A stretch of DNA of 64,000 bases from Jacaranda mimosifolia (GCA_018894105.1 CM032132.1:27641379-27705378), one strand, 5' to 3'; numbered from the stretch's first letter, positions 1 through 11,760 are shown. Translations and numbers: made by a program. The notes: a model not told the origin generated them from the sequence alone.

Positions 1-1535
1 AAGGTTGGATTTGATAAGCTAAAAAGAGTCGGTCAGTTGGGAACCGAGATTATGATAATGTACCATGTTAAGATTAGTATTAAGAATGGAGTTTGATGAG
101 AGCAATTACTCATGATCTAGACCTGAGGACTCATAATCAAACTAACTTAAGACCTTAAGTTATAAGGATTGGATATATAGTTATATTTTTTATTTGAAAA
201 ATTGATTATATCAAAATAATGTTCCATGATAAAGTAAATAATATCTAAATGCATAAATGGTTAATGGGATTAATAATTTGACCGCATTTAATATTCCTCT
301 GCATATTTGACTTGAGGAGTTTAAGGGAATTACAAAGAAACATCATCAAACAAAACAATAAATTTATTAAGAATAACTTCATTTTAAAATTAGTAAAAGG
401 TGAGAAAGGAAAATAGAGTTATTAGTTTATTAAACATAGCTACATGGGTTAGGAAATTAGGTTAGCGATTATTTCAGAACTTCTTATACTACATTGTGGG
501 ACAACAAGGTAATGAATAGATGAACTATCAGACTCACTGAAAAAAGCTCAACCACTTGATACTTTCTGGTGAGTTTATACTCGATAGTACAAGATTTTCT
601 TGTTGGGAAAAGAATGTATATGCCAGTAAATATATTATTGTTGCTTAATCCTTTCCGTATTAAGATTGAGAAATCTATTGCTTGCTCCATTCCATATTAG
701 TCACGATAACTTATATCTAATTCTTGCCTTTGATATGCTAATCGAACTATTCTTCTCTGATTTTTAATTTGTACACCATACTGATTTAATTTCATTGAGC
801 TTTGAAGAGTAAATGAATTGTTGAATTCTATCACACATCGCTAACTTTTCATTAGTTGTTATTTACTGTTTTAAGTATTGATTTGTATTGTTTATCAAGA
901 TATTGGCAATTGAGTTTCAAAATGCGATGAATATTTCAAAGTATGCTTTACTATTATTGCAATGATTACTGTACTACTTATTGAATACTGATTTAGGAAT
1001 GATTTCGATACAAATTGATTAACTAAGCATTTGCATAGCAAAGCAATAACTGAACTAGAAATACTGTTGGACACTATTTATTATCATAGTACCCTGAAGG
1101 GTCGCCATAGGGGAAAGTTGGAATTCATGCCCAGGACTAGATTCGAAAGTACCGTGGATAGAATCGGGCCGTCAATTAGAGACTTTCGACTAGTACCTCC
1201 CTTGGGGGGTCCGGCCTCATGTTAGTTGGAGGCTAGCTATGTGAGTATTGGATAGGCATAGAACCAATTATGCCACTGACTAACTAACGAGCTGATCACT
1301 CAAAATTAGAGGGATAAGGGCCTCTATGTTTATGAAAGTGGAGAGATAAAGTCAAAGAACAACCAAGAGCCTTTTGTGAAATTGCTCTGACATGTTTTGA
1401 TGTTCATATTTTGGATCTTGAGCATTTTATGAAAATCAATTTACTATCTGAAAACTATGCCGATCATTTTGCCACTCTCGAAGTTTAACAAATTCACTAA
1501 CAAAGGGCACTGAATTTGTGAAGTCTTATCACTGG

Positions 1536-1543
1536 TATGGGAC
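1536..1543. repeat. 8-bp target-site duplication, left (TATGGGAC)
   Basis: Identical to 5684-5691. The paralogous LTR reads TATGGGAAGGTGTTGAG without an insertion near 10574-10590, which is the empty site. Confidence 0.95.
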
Positions 1544-1689
1544 TAGGGGTGGGCATCGGGCCGGGATTACCGGGTTCGGGACGACCGGGTCGGGTACCCG
1601 GTTGTCCGGGATTTTCTTTTCACTACCCGATCCCGGCCCGAATTAGTTCCCGGGTACCCGGTCCCGAAATCGGGTACCGGGAATTTGCC

Positions 1690-2030
1690 CAAAATTTGGG
1701 CCAGATTTTGGGATCAAAATGGGCCCAAAATCTGGCCCAAATTTTGGCCAAAAAATAAACCCACAATCTGGACAGAAATCTGTCCAGGTTGTGGGTTATT
1801 TACTTCATTTTTCTGGCCAAATTTGGCCAGAAAAATGAAGTAATTAATGTTCAAAATATGGACAGAAATCTGTCCAGAAATCTGGACAGATTTCTGTCCA
1901 GGTTTTGGTTTAATTACTTCATTTTTCTGGCCAAATTTGGCCAGAAAAATGAAGTAATTAAGGTTCAAAATCTGGACAGATTTCTGTCCAGATTTTGGAC
2001 AGAAATCTGTCCAGATTTTGAACCAAATTT
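1690..2030. repeat. Nested palindrome array in the hAT
   Basis: Two near-identical perfect palindromes occur here: 44 bp at 1800-1843 and 52 bp at 1910-1961, both centred on GGCCAAATTTGGCC. Between and around them are repeats of CTGGACAGAAATCTGTCCAG and its variants, themselves inverted. As RNA, either strand would fold into consecutive strong hairpins. The block is non-coding and lies between the left terminus and the end of the transposase gene. Confidence 0.9.
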
Positions 2031-2501
2031 TACCTTCTTTTTTTTTTCTTTGTAATATAAATTGTATTTTTGATAGTATAAATTTTGAAATGTAAATTTG
2101 TTGGTACATAAAAACTAATTGAAATTAACTCAACTCTCCAACTCCAAATGAATTACAATTGACAAACACAATTTGCTATACATATTGGAGAGAAATCAAA
2201 TATTCAAAATTTTAAATTGCTCAACTCCAAATTCTAAACTCTAAAGTGAAAAAAAAATAAAAAATTCCTCAAACCATTACACAAATTATAATTTACAAGT
2301 TACAACACCAAGGCATTAATTTAACTTTCAATTTAACAATTCAAATTCTTAACATCAAGTATTCAAGTCATCCATTCCACTTTTCAAAGTCAACATCCTT
2401 TCAACTATCCAAAATTCAAATCACATAAACATGATAATTGGTATCAAGTCATCAATATTCACAAACAATCTATAATGCGTTCCCCCATTCCACTCAAATG
2501 C

Positions 2502-4815
2502 TTATGCATCAAGGATGGATGTATCAGCCCCCATTTGTGTCAGCTCTACAAAAGTAGTAACAAGATTAAAAAGAAATAATACAAAAATATAACATTAAAA
2601 AATAAAAAATAATTAAATTAGTTAAGTTACCTTGCTCAAGATTTTCTAGTTCACACAAATCTTCCTCCACATTAATTGGTTTCGAAGCCGAGCGAAACCA
2701 ATCTTGGGCACAAATAAGAGCTTGAGCTACTTTAGGGGATAAGGAACTCCTAAATGCATCAAGCACACGCCCTCCAGTGCTAAAAGCAGCCTCTGAAGCA
2801 ACTGTGGAGACCGGCACCGCTAATATATCACGGGCCATCCTAGAAAGTATAGGAAATCGATGAACCGACACTTTCCACCATTTCAATATGTCAAAACCAT
2901 CTCCACCCTCTTCACACTCTTCTTGCAAATATTTCTCTAATTCAGTCTTCCCTTGTTTACTTTTCTTCTTATTTTTCATCTTGTCAAACTCATCAAATAG
3001 ATCATATGCTCCTTCATCCTCCTCACTCAAAGTGTACCTAGCACTAGAACTTTCACCACTTGTTTTAGAACTGGGGCTTGTTGGAAGTACATGGGCATAT
3101 ATTCTTTGATATTCTTTGAATAAATCATCAAATCCATTTTTGACGGCTTCTTTCATGTCCTTACTAGATGGACTATCACATGTTCCAAAATTTGAATACA
3201 TTTTATCAAATGTGAACTCAATGAACTCCATCTTCAAAGTAGGATCAAGGATCACTGCATAATATAAAATCTTATTGATTTTTGTAATTGATCCCCAATA
3301 ATTGTCATACTTTTCTTTCATTTTTTTGGCCATCTCCTTCAATTCAATGTCACTACTCTCCATCCACCTCGAAAGAAGCCTATCAATTGCACTTATTTCT
3401 TTGAATACGGTGTTTGATGTGACATACAAAGAGCCAGAAATTTTCAAAGTGAGATGAAAAAAATGCCCAAAAAATTTCAACAACAATTTTGCCCTTTCCC
3501 AATCAAAATGTGAAGGAACTCCATCATCGAGATCAATATTAAATGCACGATCACTGTCGTCATATGCTTCAAAGGCCTTTCTAAGAGACAAAGCGGCATC
3601 TAACATCAAATAAGTAGAGTTCCATCTAGTAGGTACATCAAGTGACAACATCTTATTTGTTTCCAATTTTTCAAGTTTTGCACAATGCTTGAATTTTTTG
3701 TACCTTGCTGCAGAAGCTCTTATATACCTAACAGCCCCTCTAATACGAGTAATAGCCATACTCTCATCTTTTCCTTTCAAACCATCTTGCACAACAAGAT
3801 TAACGATATGTGCAATACACCTCATGTGCATATATTTACCACCCAAAATCATACTATCTGATCGACCATCAAATTTCTTTTTTATATAAGCAATTGCACC
3901 ATCATTTGATGAAGCATTATCCACAGTGACAGTAAAAATCTTATCAACACCCCAATCATTCAAGCATGCAGCAACATCCTTACCCACATCCTCACTTTTA
4001 TGGCCAGAAATAGGACAAAAATTCAAAATCTTTTTCACCAAATTCCAATCATTATCAATAAAATGCACAGTAAGACACATATAATTCACTCTTTAAAGGG
4101 AGGTCCATGTGTCAGTGGTGATGCAAACCCTTTGTGCATGTGTGGCAATGAAGGACTTCAACTTGGATTTTTCATTCATGTACATCTTAAAAATATCTCT
4201 AGTTATAGTCCTTCGGGATGGCATAGAAAATTGAGGACATGTAACTGACATAAAATGTCGAAACCCCTCTTTCTCAACTGTCCTAAATGGCATCTCATCA
4301 ACAATAAACCAATGACATAATGCATCTCTAATTTTCTCTTGATCAAATTCCCACAAAACTCCTCCACTCTTTTGACCCTTTCCAATTGGTTGGTAATTTA
4401 AAATCTTTTGTCTAGTTGTAACTTCATGAGGTTTCTTCTTACATGATTGATAATGCCTATCAAGCCCTTTAGTTCCATGTAAATTAGGATCCGCCCTAAT
4501 ACATGTTCCACAATATTTACATCTTCCCTTTTGGCATTTATCATTTTCACAAAAAAATTTAATAAAGTGTTCCCACCATGGTGACGTAGATGCAATTTCT
4601 TTTTTAACTTTTTTCTTTGGAGGTTCCTTTTCCTCATCTACATTCTCATCAACAAAAGAGTCTTCGGCAGGACCCTCTAAACCTCGAGTTATAAAATCAT
4701 CATCATCATTCAAGCCATACTCCAAGTCATCTAACAAATTTAATTCCTCATCAATTGGATTAGCAAAACTCACCTCCTTAGTCTTTCTTTTTGGTTTTGG
4801 ATTACTACTTTCCAT
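2502..4815 (-). pseudogene. hAT transposase with BED zinc finger and C-terminal dimerisation domain; one in-frame stop
   Basis: Likely start is the ATG at 4815 (MESSNPKPKRK), the first after a splice acceptor. Domains: acidic and basic N-terminus (residues ~30-75); BED finger ~77-130 with Cys99, Cys102, His121, Cys125; catalytic-core residues Asp235 (ITTDTW) and Asp299 (TVDNASSND); VPTRWNST motif; C-terminal hAT dimerisation region ~630-710 with the SEAAFS motif (Glu675). A small intron, 2546-2630 (donor CAAG/GTAACT, acceptor TTGTAG/AG), replaces the read-through tail with a short exon ending TAA at 2502, giving 742 codons, a normal length for plant hATs of this type. The frame is otherwise open, but codon 241 is TAA (4093-4095), between TDTWTSL and the conserved NYMCLT segment. 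This is probably an inactivating nonsense change; read-through or an assembly error cannot be excluded. Confidence 0.93.
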
Positions 4816-4866
4816 TTCACTTTCCAAGGGGATACGTTGATTTGGTAATTTGGATTGGATGAGTCC

Positions 4867-5312
4867 CTGCAATGCAATTAACAAAAAATTAATTTTTCTA
4901 TACTTGTAGTTGTATAATCTTATTTTTATTATATATCAATTTAAACAATTAATAGATAATAAACATAAAAATTAAAAAATAAGATAACAAATTGAAAGAT
5001 TAAATATTTAAATTCATTCTTAAATATAGAGGAAAAATTAAAATAAAAGCAAATCATTATCATTCATTAATATAAAAATTAAATGTCTAAATCCTTCACC
5101 CAAGACCAAGTCCCAACCAATAAACTAAAAAATTAAATAATTAGCAAATGCATATATAATAGATAATAATAGATCCTAATATACATGAATATACAAAAAA
5201 ATTTACAAGAAAAGTGAAAAACTAAAAAATCTAAATTTTATCAAGAAACCCTAAACTAAAAGTTTTATTATATTGTAAATAATATTAAATCTTCTACCTA
5301 GCTAATACATAC
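4867..5312 (-). other. Probable 5' leader intron of the hAT transposase gene
   Basis: On the minus strand a donor-like ATAG/GTATGT stands at 5312 and an acceptor ATTGCAG/GGACTC at 4867. The 446 bases between are strongly AT-rich, and the upstream leader (5313-5400) is GC-rich. Leader introns are common in plant hAT genes. Inferred from splice signals only. Confidence 0.5.
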
Positions 5313-5422
5313 CTATATTGGGGCGGTGGTGGTGGCCGGCGGTCGGCGGCGGTGGCGGCGACGGGCAACGGAGTTGGAATTTGGAAAGACAAAAGAAAAG
5401 AAGGGGGGCGGGAGAGAAAACT

Positions 5423-5460
5423 GAAAACAGAGGCAGAAATAAGTTTCTGCCTCTGTTTTC
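5423..5460. repeat. 17-bp inverted repeat with 4-base loop in the hAT promoter region
   Basis: Perfect 17-bp arms (GAAAACAGAGGCAGAAA and its complement) around TAAG, upstream of the transposase leader. It could be a regulatory dyad or a hairpin remnant of another insertion. Confidence 0.85.
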
Positions 5461-5683
5461 AAGTTTTTAAGTTTCACTGCACTGTTTCAGTTTTTTTTTT
5501 TTTTTTAAATTAATGTAAACCGGGTACCCGGTTCCCAATCGGGCCCGGATTCATTACCTGAATCCCGGCCCGATTTCAGGGGACCGGGTACCCGATTAAA
5601 CCCGGTTGACCGGGTTTAATCGGTTGACTACCCGATCGGACCGGTTCGGGTACCCGAAACCCGGACCCGAATGCCCACCCCTA

Positions 5684-5691
5684 TATGGGAC
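5684..5691. repeat. 8-bp target-site duplication, right (TATGGGAC)
   Basis: Exact match to 1536-1543; E1 LTR sequence resumes directly after it. Confidence 0.95.
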
Positions 5692-6245
5692 AGTGTTGAG
5701 ATGGTTCACTTAAAGCTTTAAGAATAATCTTTTTGATGAAAAATAATGAATGCAAATTCTTGTTCCCTTTTTTAGGAAAAAGAACCTCTTTAAATTAAAA
5801 AGATGATATAAAAATAAATATTTCTATTTTGACTCATGATCGACATAAGGATCTATTTAATTCAGTCATCAGCATACCTGCTCACTAAGTCTTTTGGAGT
5901 TACAGTTTTCGTATTGTTCTTTCTGTTCTTTACCCCAAGGAAGAACAGGTGAAGGCGAGAGTCCATACCACATGATATATGAGGTAATAACTTTAATGAA
6001 TGTATAGATACACTCCATAAGTTGTTGAATTATTGATGTAAATTAGACTAATAGGTATAAAAAATTCTAAGTGTGATCCTGATACCCTAGTCAAGTTGAT
6101 TGTTGGAAAATCTTGATAGAGAGAATTCTATATTGATGTGGATATTAATTACTTTGGGTTCGAACAATTTATTATATAGAAAGTTTGTACGATAGTTTGA
6201 GTAACATCTCAAGCTGAGCAGGCACCTCCTAGCTAGGGTGCTACA

Positions 6246-7736
6246 GAGGTGGTATCAGAGCTTGGGTTTGAAAACCTGAGCTATGCTAGGATATAATCGT
6301 CGGAATATGAAATATTTGGTTAGTAGAGATTAATTCTGACTTTGACAATTAAACATGATATGAATTCTGTGGGACAATGTTTGATCTAAAGGATATGAAG
6401 GGTTATGATTAAGCGGCTGACAAATGTATAATCTATAACTCCTAAGATGTCGAGCATGTGACTTTTTATATTCAGGAGGAACATTACTCTTGAAAACTTG
6501 CATTGGGTGAAAACTTGTCTGAGAACACTTCAACTGGTATGTAAGTCGATGATCATTTTAGATAGAGCTGAATTTGATAAGTAAAAAATCCTTTTAGATT
6601 GTTACTTTGGACAAAGTAATGTATTGTGATTTAAATGGTATGGCTATTTGGGGAAAGTGGTATGTTGATAACTCGAATCTCCTTCGAATGTGGAATATTG
6701 GGATTAATGGAGGTTAAGTTTGACGTGAAAATCTGGCTAGGATATGAACTTCTGGGATATTATTTGATAGCAAAGGAGTAAAGGATTGGTATTGGAGTAG
6801 CTAGCTAATATCAAGTCCGTTCCTCTCTAGGTGTCAAGCATATAATTCCATTAACATATGGTGGAATAATACTTTGGTATCACATTTGCGGTGCGAGTAT
6901 ATTTGTGATAATAGAAATTAAGAGGCAAAGGATTGCTTTGGGAAAATTAATACTTTGGCTTATATACATATGATTGAGATCCATATGATATTTTCATTTC
7001 AAAGAAATCATCATTTCAACAATGGGTGGCCAATATAATTGCATTGTTATATTAGAAAGGGAAATAGGAAATAGAATTTGAACCTACTAAACATGGGACC
7101 GTAGTAAGTTGAAAAAGATCAGAGAAAATGTCAGGAATGAAGGTTTCCTAGACTTTGACAATTAATATCGAAGATGACCTTCCTAAGGTTGTAGACCCAC
7201 TGATTGAAATAATTGAAAAGGACTAATCTTTGAATAAATGGAGATGTATAGAGAATTTTGAGAAATGAATCGATAGATTAATCTTGGTACTAGTTTTTAC
7301 CCTTCTTTGGGAAATTTCAAAAAATACCACATGCACCTATAACTTGAGAGAAATATTTGGTTATGAGGGAGAAATCTCACATACATTAGGAAAACTTGAG
7401 ACATAGGAACAAATTATCTTGCACTTGGCGTGGGATAAGTCACAATAGCAATTGCCTTAATATAACAATTGACCTCAGACACAGGATAACATGTGAAATG
7501 CTCAAGTGAGAGTGAGTAAATAGAGAAACTCACGGTAGTGATTCCAATAAGGAGAAATTTCAATTTTCTACAAAGTAAGAGTCACTCGAGATGGGAGAAA
7601 AGAATATGTGGAACCGAGTGGATTAAAAGAAATAGGAAACCATAACAGAATTATCTTTGGGATTGATAAGATAGTGAGAGAACACATTCCAAACCTATTC
7701 GAATTTCACATGAGAATTTAGGGACCATATTCTTTT
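6246..7736 (+). mobile_element. Short non-coding interior of E1
   Basis: About 1.5 kb between primer site and purine tract. Its first ~350 bases match the start of the B1 interior (45591 onward). No gag, protease, RT or integrase frame is readable, so the copy is non-autonomous, a large-LTR, small-interior derivative either by design or by deletion. Confidence 0.8.
6250..6261 (+). other. Primer binding site of E1 (initiator tRNA-Met)
   Basis: TGGTATCAGAGC, complementary to the 3' end of plant initiator tRNA-Met, begins 5 bases after the LTR terminus. The same word follows the B1 LTR at 45595. Confidence 0.93.
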
Positions 7737-7749
7737 AAGAGGGGGAGAG
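7737..7749 (+). other. Polypurine tract of E1
   Basis: AAGAGGGGGAGAG immediately precedes TGTAAC of the 3' LTR, in the TTCTTTTAAG-purine context usual for plant Ty3-gypsy elements. Confidence 0.9.
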
Positions 7750-10700
7750 TGTAACGCTTTCAAGTTTCAAGCTTCTTAAATTAAACTAATACTTGATATC
7801 AAAATGAGTAATTTGACAAAATGATTATAAGGTGAGAAAATTGGGTCTTGATTAAATGCTAATTAAATTATTCAGGTTTTAAGCATATATAATAAAAGCT
7901 AAGGGATTGGAAAATAATTAAGTTAAGGATATAATTCTATGAGATTTTAAATTTTTGGGGCCAAAGTGTAACGATTCAAAGCTTGAGGACTTCAATTAAA
8001 AGTTGGGGCAGAAATAAAGGCGGTTAAATTTCGAGAGGACCAAATTGAGGGCGGTTAGGAAATATTGGGTTCAAAACAAAAATGGAAAAAAGAGTTTTAT
8101 ATATATATTCTTGAGGCCATAAATTTATCAAATTCTCACATGTGCCCTCAAACCTCATGCCCAGCATCTAATGCAGGAAAATGGCTGCAAAACCAAAAAC
8201 TAATGCCATAGTTAGCTTCCTCTAGTTGAGGCAAACACATCTATACCAAAAACAACCTAAATCAATGAACATATGGCCAAAAAACTCACAAGACGGTGTT
8301 GAGATTTTGAGGTGGCGGGGTTTTTCAATTCCGGTGATGGGAACCCAAAATTTTATGAGGGGAAATGATGGGTTCGTCGAAAGGAACATTTTAGTGGTCA
8401 AAATTCTTAGTTTGGACAACTTATCAAAGTCTATTCTTAATACTAATCTTAACACGGTACATTATCATAGTCCCAATTCCCAACTGACCGACTCTTTTTA
8501 GCTTATAAAATCCAACCTTCTAACTTATTTCCATTCCAATGTCTATATTATTTGATCTTTGAATCTAATTCCAATACTTTATTTATAACATATCGTATTA
8601 TTAGAGTTTATGGCATGAATTAATTCAATAATCCCCAATTCTCTAAATTCAATCCATGATCATCTTTCATTGTTGCTAAATATGAATTTAATTCATAATT
8701 TATGTTTAAACTATAATTTAATAACTCTATTCCACGTGATCATAAGTTCCAAATTAAAATTTTAATTAAACTTGAGAAATCAATCTATAACATTCAATTA
8801 ATAAATTTTACCCAAATCGGATGATTCAAAATCCAATTTGAAGTCCAAAATTAGCCTAGACGAGTCCGAAATCAAATTTAAGACCCTACTAGAATTGCCG
8901 TTGAAGCACCGCCGACGGACTATTGCGCACTGTTGGGCTCCACCACATACGGGTGCACGTCGTTGGGGTGAACAAAACCCCCAGTTCAATTTTTTGATTG
9001 GTTGTTGTTTGGCCAACCAATTGGCTGAAAAACCACTTCATAAGCCCTAGTGCTACCGCGTTACTACTACCATAATTCCTCAGCAATTGTTCGTGATCTA
9101 GACCTAATGACTTATAATCAAACTAACCTAAGACCTCGAGTTATGAGAATTGGATACATAGTTATATTTTTTATGTGAGATGTTGGTTATATCGAAATAA
9201 TGTTTCATGATAAAGTAAATAATATCTAAATGCATAAATGGTTAATGAGATTAATAATTTGACCACATCTAATATTTCTCTCCATATTTGACTTAAGGAC
9301 TTTAAGGGAATTACAAAGAAACATCATCAAGCAAAACAGTAAATTTATTAAGAATAACTGCATTTTAAAATTAGTAAAGGGTATGAAAGGAAAATAGAAT
9401 TATCTGTTTATTAAAATATAGCTACATGGGTTAGGAAATTAGGTTACGATTATTTCAGTACTTTTTATATTATATTGTGGGACAACTAGGTAACGAAGAG
9501 ATGAACTATCAGACTCACTAAGAAAAGTTCCACCACTTGATACTGTTAAGTGAGTTTATATTCAATGGTACAAGATTTTCTTTCTAGGGAAAGAACGTAT
9601 ATGCTAGTAAATATATTATTGTTGGTTAATATTTTTCTTATTAAGATTGAGAAATCTGTTGCTTGGTCTATTCCATATTGTTTGCGATAACTTATATCCA
9701 ATTCTTGCCTTTGATTTATTGATCGAACTATTCTTCTCCGATTTATGGTGTTCAGGCTATCACCATTTGAGTTCTCAAAAGTTTAAATTGTCATATTTTT
9801 AAATTGTACTCCAAACTGATTTATTTTCACATGAGCTTTGAAAAGTAAATGAATTGTGAATTATGTCCACACATTACTAACTTTTCACTAGCTGTTTTTA
9901 CTGTTTTAAGCATTTATTTATATTGTTTATCAAGATATTGGCGATTTTGTTGCAAAATGCGATGAATATTTTGAACTCTGCTTTACTATGGCTACTATGA
10001 TTATTGTATTGATTACTGAATATGGGTTTCGAAATGAATTTGATACAAACTGATTGACCGACCAATTTGCATGGCACAACGATAATTGAACTAGAAATGT
10101 TGTTGGATACTATTTATTATCATAGTACCATAGAGGACACCCAAGGGGAAACTAGAATTCAGGCCCAAGACTAGACGCAAAAGTATGCTGGATGGAATTA
10201 GGCTTTCGGTTAGAGACTTTTGACTAGTGCCTCCCTTGGGAGGTTCAGCCTCATGTTAGTTGGAGGCTAGCTACAAGAGCATTGGACATGCATGAAGCTG
10301 GTCATGCCATTGACTGATTATCTGAGCTAATCACTCAGAACTGGAGGGATAAGGGTTTCCATGTTTTGGAAAGTAGAGAGATATGGTTGGAGAACCGTTA
10401 ATAGCTTATTGCGAAATTGCTCTAACATGTTTTGGTATTTATATTTTGGATCTTGAGTATTTTATGAAAATCAATTTACTATCTGAAAACCATGTCGGTC
10501 ATTTTGTCTCTCTCGAAGTTCAACAATTTTACTGACAAAAGGCACTGAAATTTTTGAAGTCTCATCACTGGTATGGGAAGGTGTTGAGACGAATCGCTTA
10601 AAGCTTTAAGAATAGTCCTTTTGATGAAAATTAATGGATGTGGATTTTCGTTTCCCTTTTTGGGAAAAGGAACCTCCTTCTTAAATTAAAAATATGATAT

Positions 10701-11137
10701 AAAAATAAATATTTCTATTTCAACTCATAATCGACATAAGGATACATTTAAGTCAATCATCAACACACCAACTCACTAAGTCATTTGGACTTATAATTTT
10801 TGTATTGGTCTTTTTGTTCTTTACCCCAAGTATGAATAGGTGAAGGCGAGAGTCCATAACACATGATATGTGAGGTAATAAGCTTTAATGAATGTATAGA
10901 GACACTCCATAAGTTGTTGAATTATTGACATAAATAAGACTGATAGGTATTGGCAATTATAAGTGTGATCCTGCTACCCTGGTCAAGTTGATTGTTGGAA
11001 AATTTTGATAGAGAGAATTCTATATTGATGTGGATATTAATTACTTTAGGTTCAAACAATTTAATATATAGAAAATGTGTGCGATAGTTTAAGTAACACC
11101 TTGAGATGAGCAGGCACCTCATAGTCGGGGTGTTACA
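7750..11137 (+). mobile_element. 3' LTR of E1 (3388 bp)
   Basis: Begins TGTAACGC after the purine tract and ends GGGGTGTTACA. From 9084 on it is collinear with the 5' LTR and lacks the hAT. The CACTAAGTC hairpin motif is at 10772-10793. It contains an inverted segment (8420-9084). The flank after the LTR is TTTTC; its partner lies left of the window, so the target duplication cannot be tested. Confidence 0.93.
8420..9084 (-). repeat. Inverted segment inside the E1 3' LTR
   Basis: 8420-8517 is the reverse complement of bases ~1-105 in the 5' LTR, and 8784-8870 reads in reverse relative to the B1 LTR near 33280-33370, while both flanks are collinear. The 3' LTR is therefore the rearranged copy. 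Breakpoints are known to about 20 bases. Confidence 0.8.
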
Positions 11138-11329
11138 TTTTCCGTAAGTAAATCAAACTTAGGGTTTTATTGGTAATTAATATTTTTTATTGTAAGAATT
11201 TCCATCAATATTTAATGGAAGTTGAGGGCAAATGACTAAAAATGTTAAAAAGGTTATAAAATTTGGATTAAAAGTGTTGAATGCCATAGGATTGAAACTA
11301 ACAGTGCTCACATGGTTGAATTGTTGGAC
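11138..11329. other. Non-genic flank of E1
   Basis: AT-rich sequence with no recognisable gene. The phrase around 11215-11235 (TGGAAGTTGAGG...) recurs loosely near 60235. Confidence 0.6.
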
Positions 11330-11760
11330 TACAAAAGTAACCCCCCCCTTCCCAAAAAAAAACAAGTTCCATTTACACTACATATTGGACTAAACCAAAG
11401 ACTATGCATAAGTGTCATGTAAGGGTTGTACAGGTAGCAAGTTTATGAAACTTGTTTAGCAAGTGACCGATTACAATGAATGTACAGTGTAGATCGATTG
11501 AAAAATAGTACATGGACCAAATTTGTTATGACTAACATTAATCACTTTCCATTCATGATAGATGCTAAAATTACCCTTATAAACAACCTTGATGAAGATA
11601 AGAGTAATAAGTTGCAAAGATTGTGAAGAAATCCCAAAGCTAGGGAAGGTGTCACATCTCAAGTCTCTTGATTTAGATGGTCTGACCAAAGTGAGATCTG
11701 CAAGTTCTTCATTCTGTGGCATTGACACTCATATGAAGGCTTCACTTTTCTTTGTGCTCT
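11330..11760 (+). repeat. Duplicated segment, copy 1 (carries LRR scrap)
   Basis: Matches 13985-14423 from the shared GACTACAAAAGTAA...GTTCCATTTAC start through AAGGCTTCACT. Identity is high by eye with small indels. Confidence 0.85.
11583..11735 (+). pseudogene. NB-LRR resistance protein fragment (leucine-rich repeat region)
   Basis: One frame reads KIRVISCKDCEEIPKLGK, then VSHLKSLDLDGL and SSSFCGID. This matches the C-terminal LRR style of plant NB-LRR proteins, where a cysteine-rich strand, a P-x-LG step and an LKSL strand lead to an SSSFYG-like motif. About 48 codons survive; the frame is closed by a stop just upstream, and no NB-ARC or other LRR units are present. It is a relic or a fragment carried by a repeat, since the same fragment recurs at 14281. 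Family recognition is by motif only. Confidence 0.65.

Larger units (their letters stand above)
1544..5683 (-). mobile_element. hAT-superfamily DNA transposon, nearly intact, 4140 bp
   Basis: The ends are perfect 13-bp terminal inverted repeats (TAGGGGTGGGCAT / ATGCCCACCCCTA), flanked by a perfect 8-bp TATGGGAC duplication, the hAT hallmark. Both subterminal regions are dense in CCGGGTACCCG-like words (1560-1685 and 5518-5665), plausible transposase-binding sites. The single gene is a BED-finger hAT transposase on the minus strand. A palindrome-rich block (1690-2030) lies between the transposase 3' end and the left terminus. Intact ends and one stop codon suggest a fairly recent insertion. 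Confidence 0.96.
1..6245 (+). mobile_element. 5' LTR of LTR retrotransposon E1 (truncated by window edge, hosts a hAT)
   Basis: Positions ~106-6245, minus the nested hAT, run collinear with the 3' LTR 9084-11137, and the copy ends in GCTACA directly before a tRNA-Met primer site. Landmarks shared with the other LTR include the GGAGGCTAGCTA segment (1226) and the CACTAAGTC hairpin motif (5881). The left terminus (TGTAAC...) lies outside the window. Bases 1-~105 match the reverse complement of 8420-8517, because the other LTR carries an inversion there. Long LTR, Met primer and purine-tract context resemble the Tekay/Del clade of Ty3-gypsy chromoviruses; that assignment is inference, since no polymerase domain is readable. 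Confidence 0.85.

Noticed and set aside
1714..2109. 131-codon frame with repetitive GQKSVQI/FGQKNEV words
   Set aside because: Produced by the palindrome array in the hAT; the same palindromes open frames on both strands.
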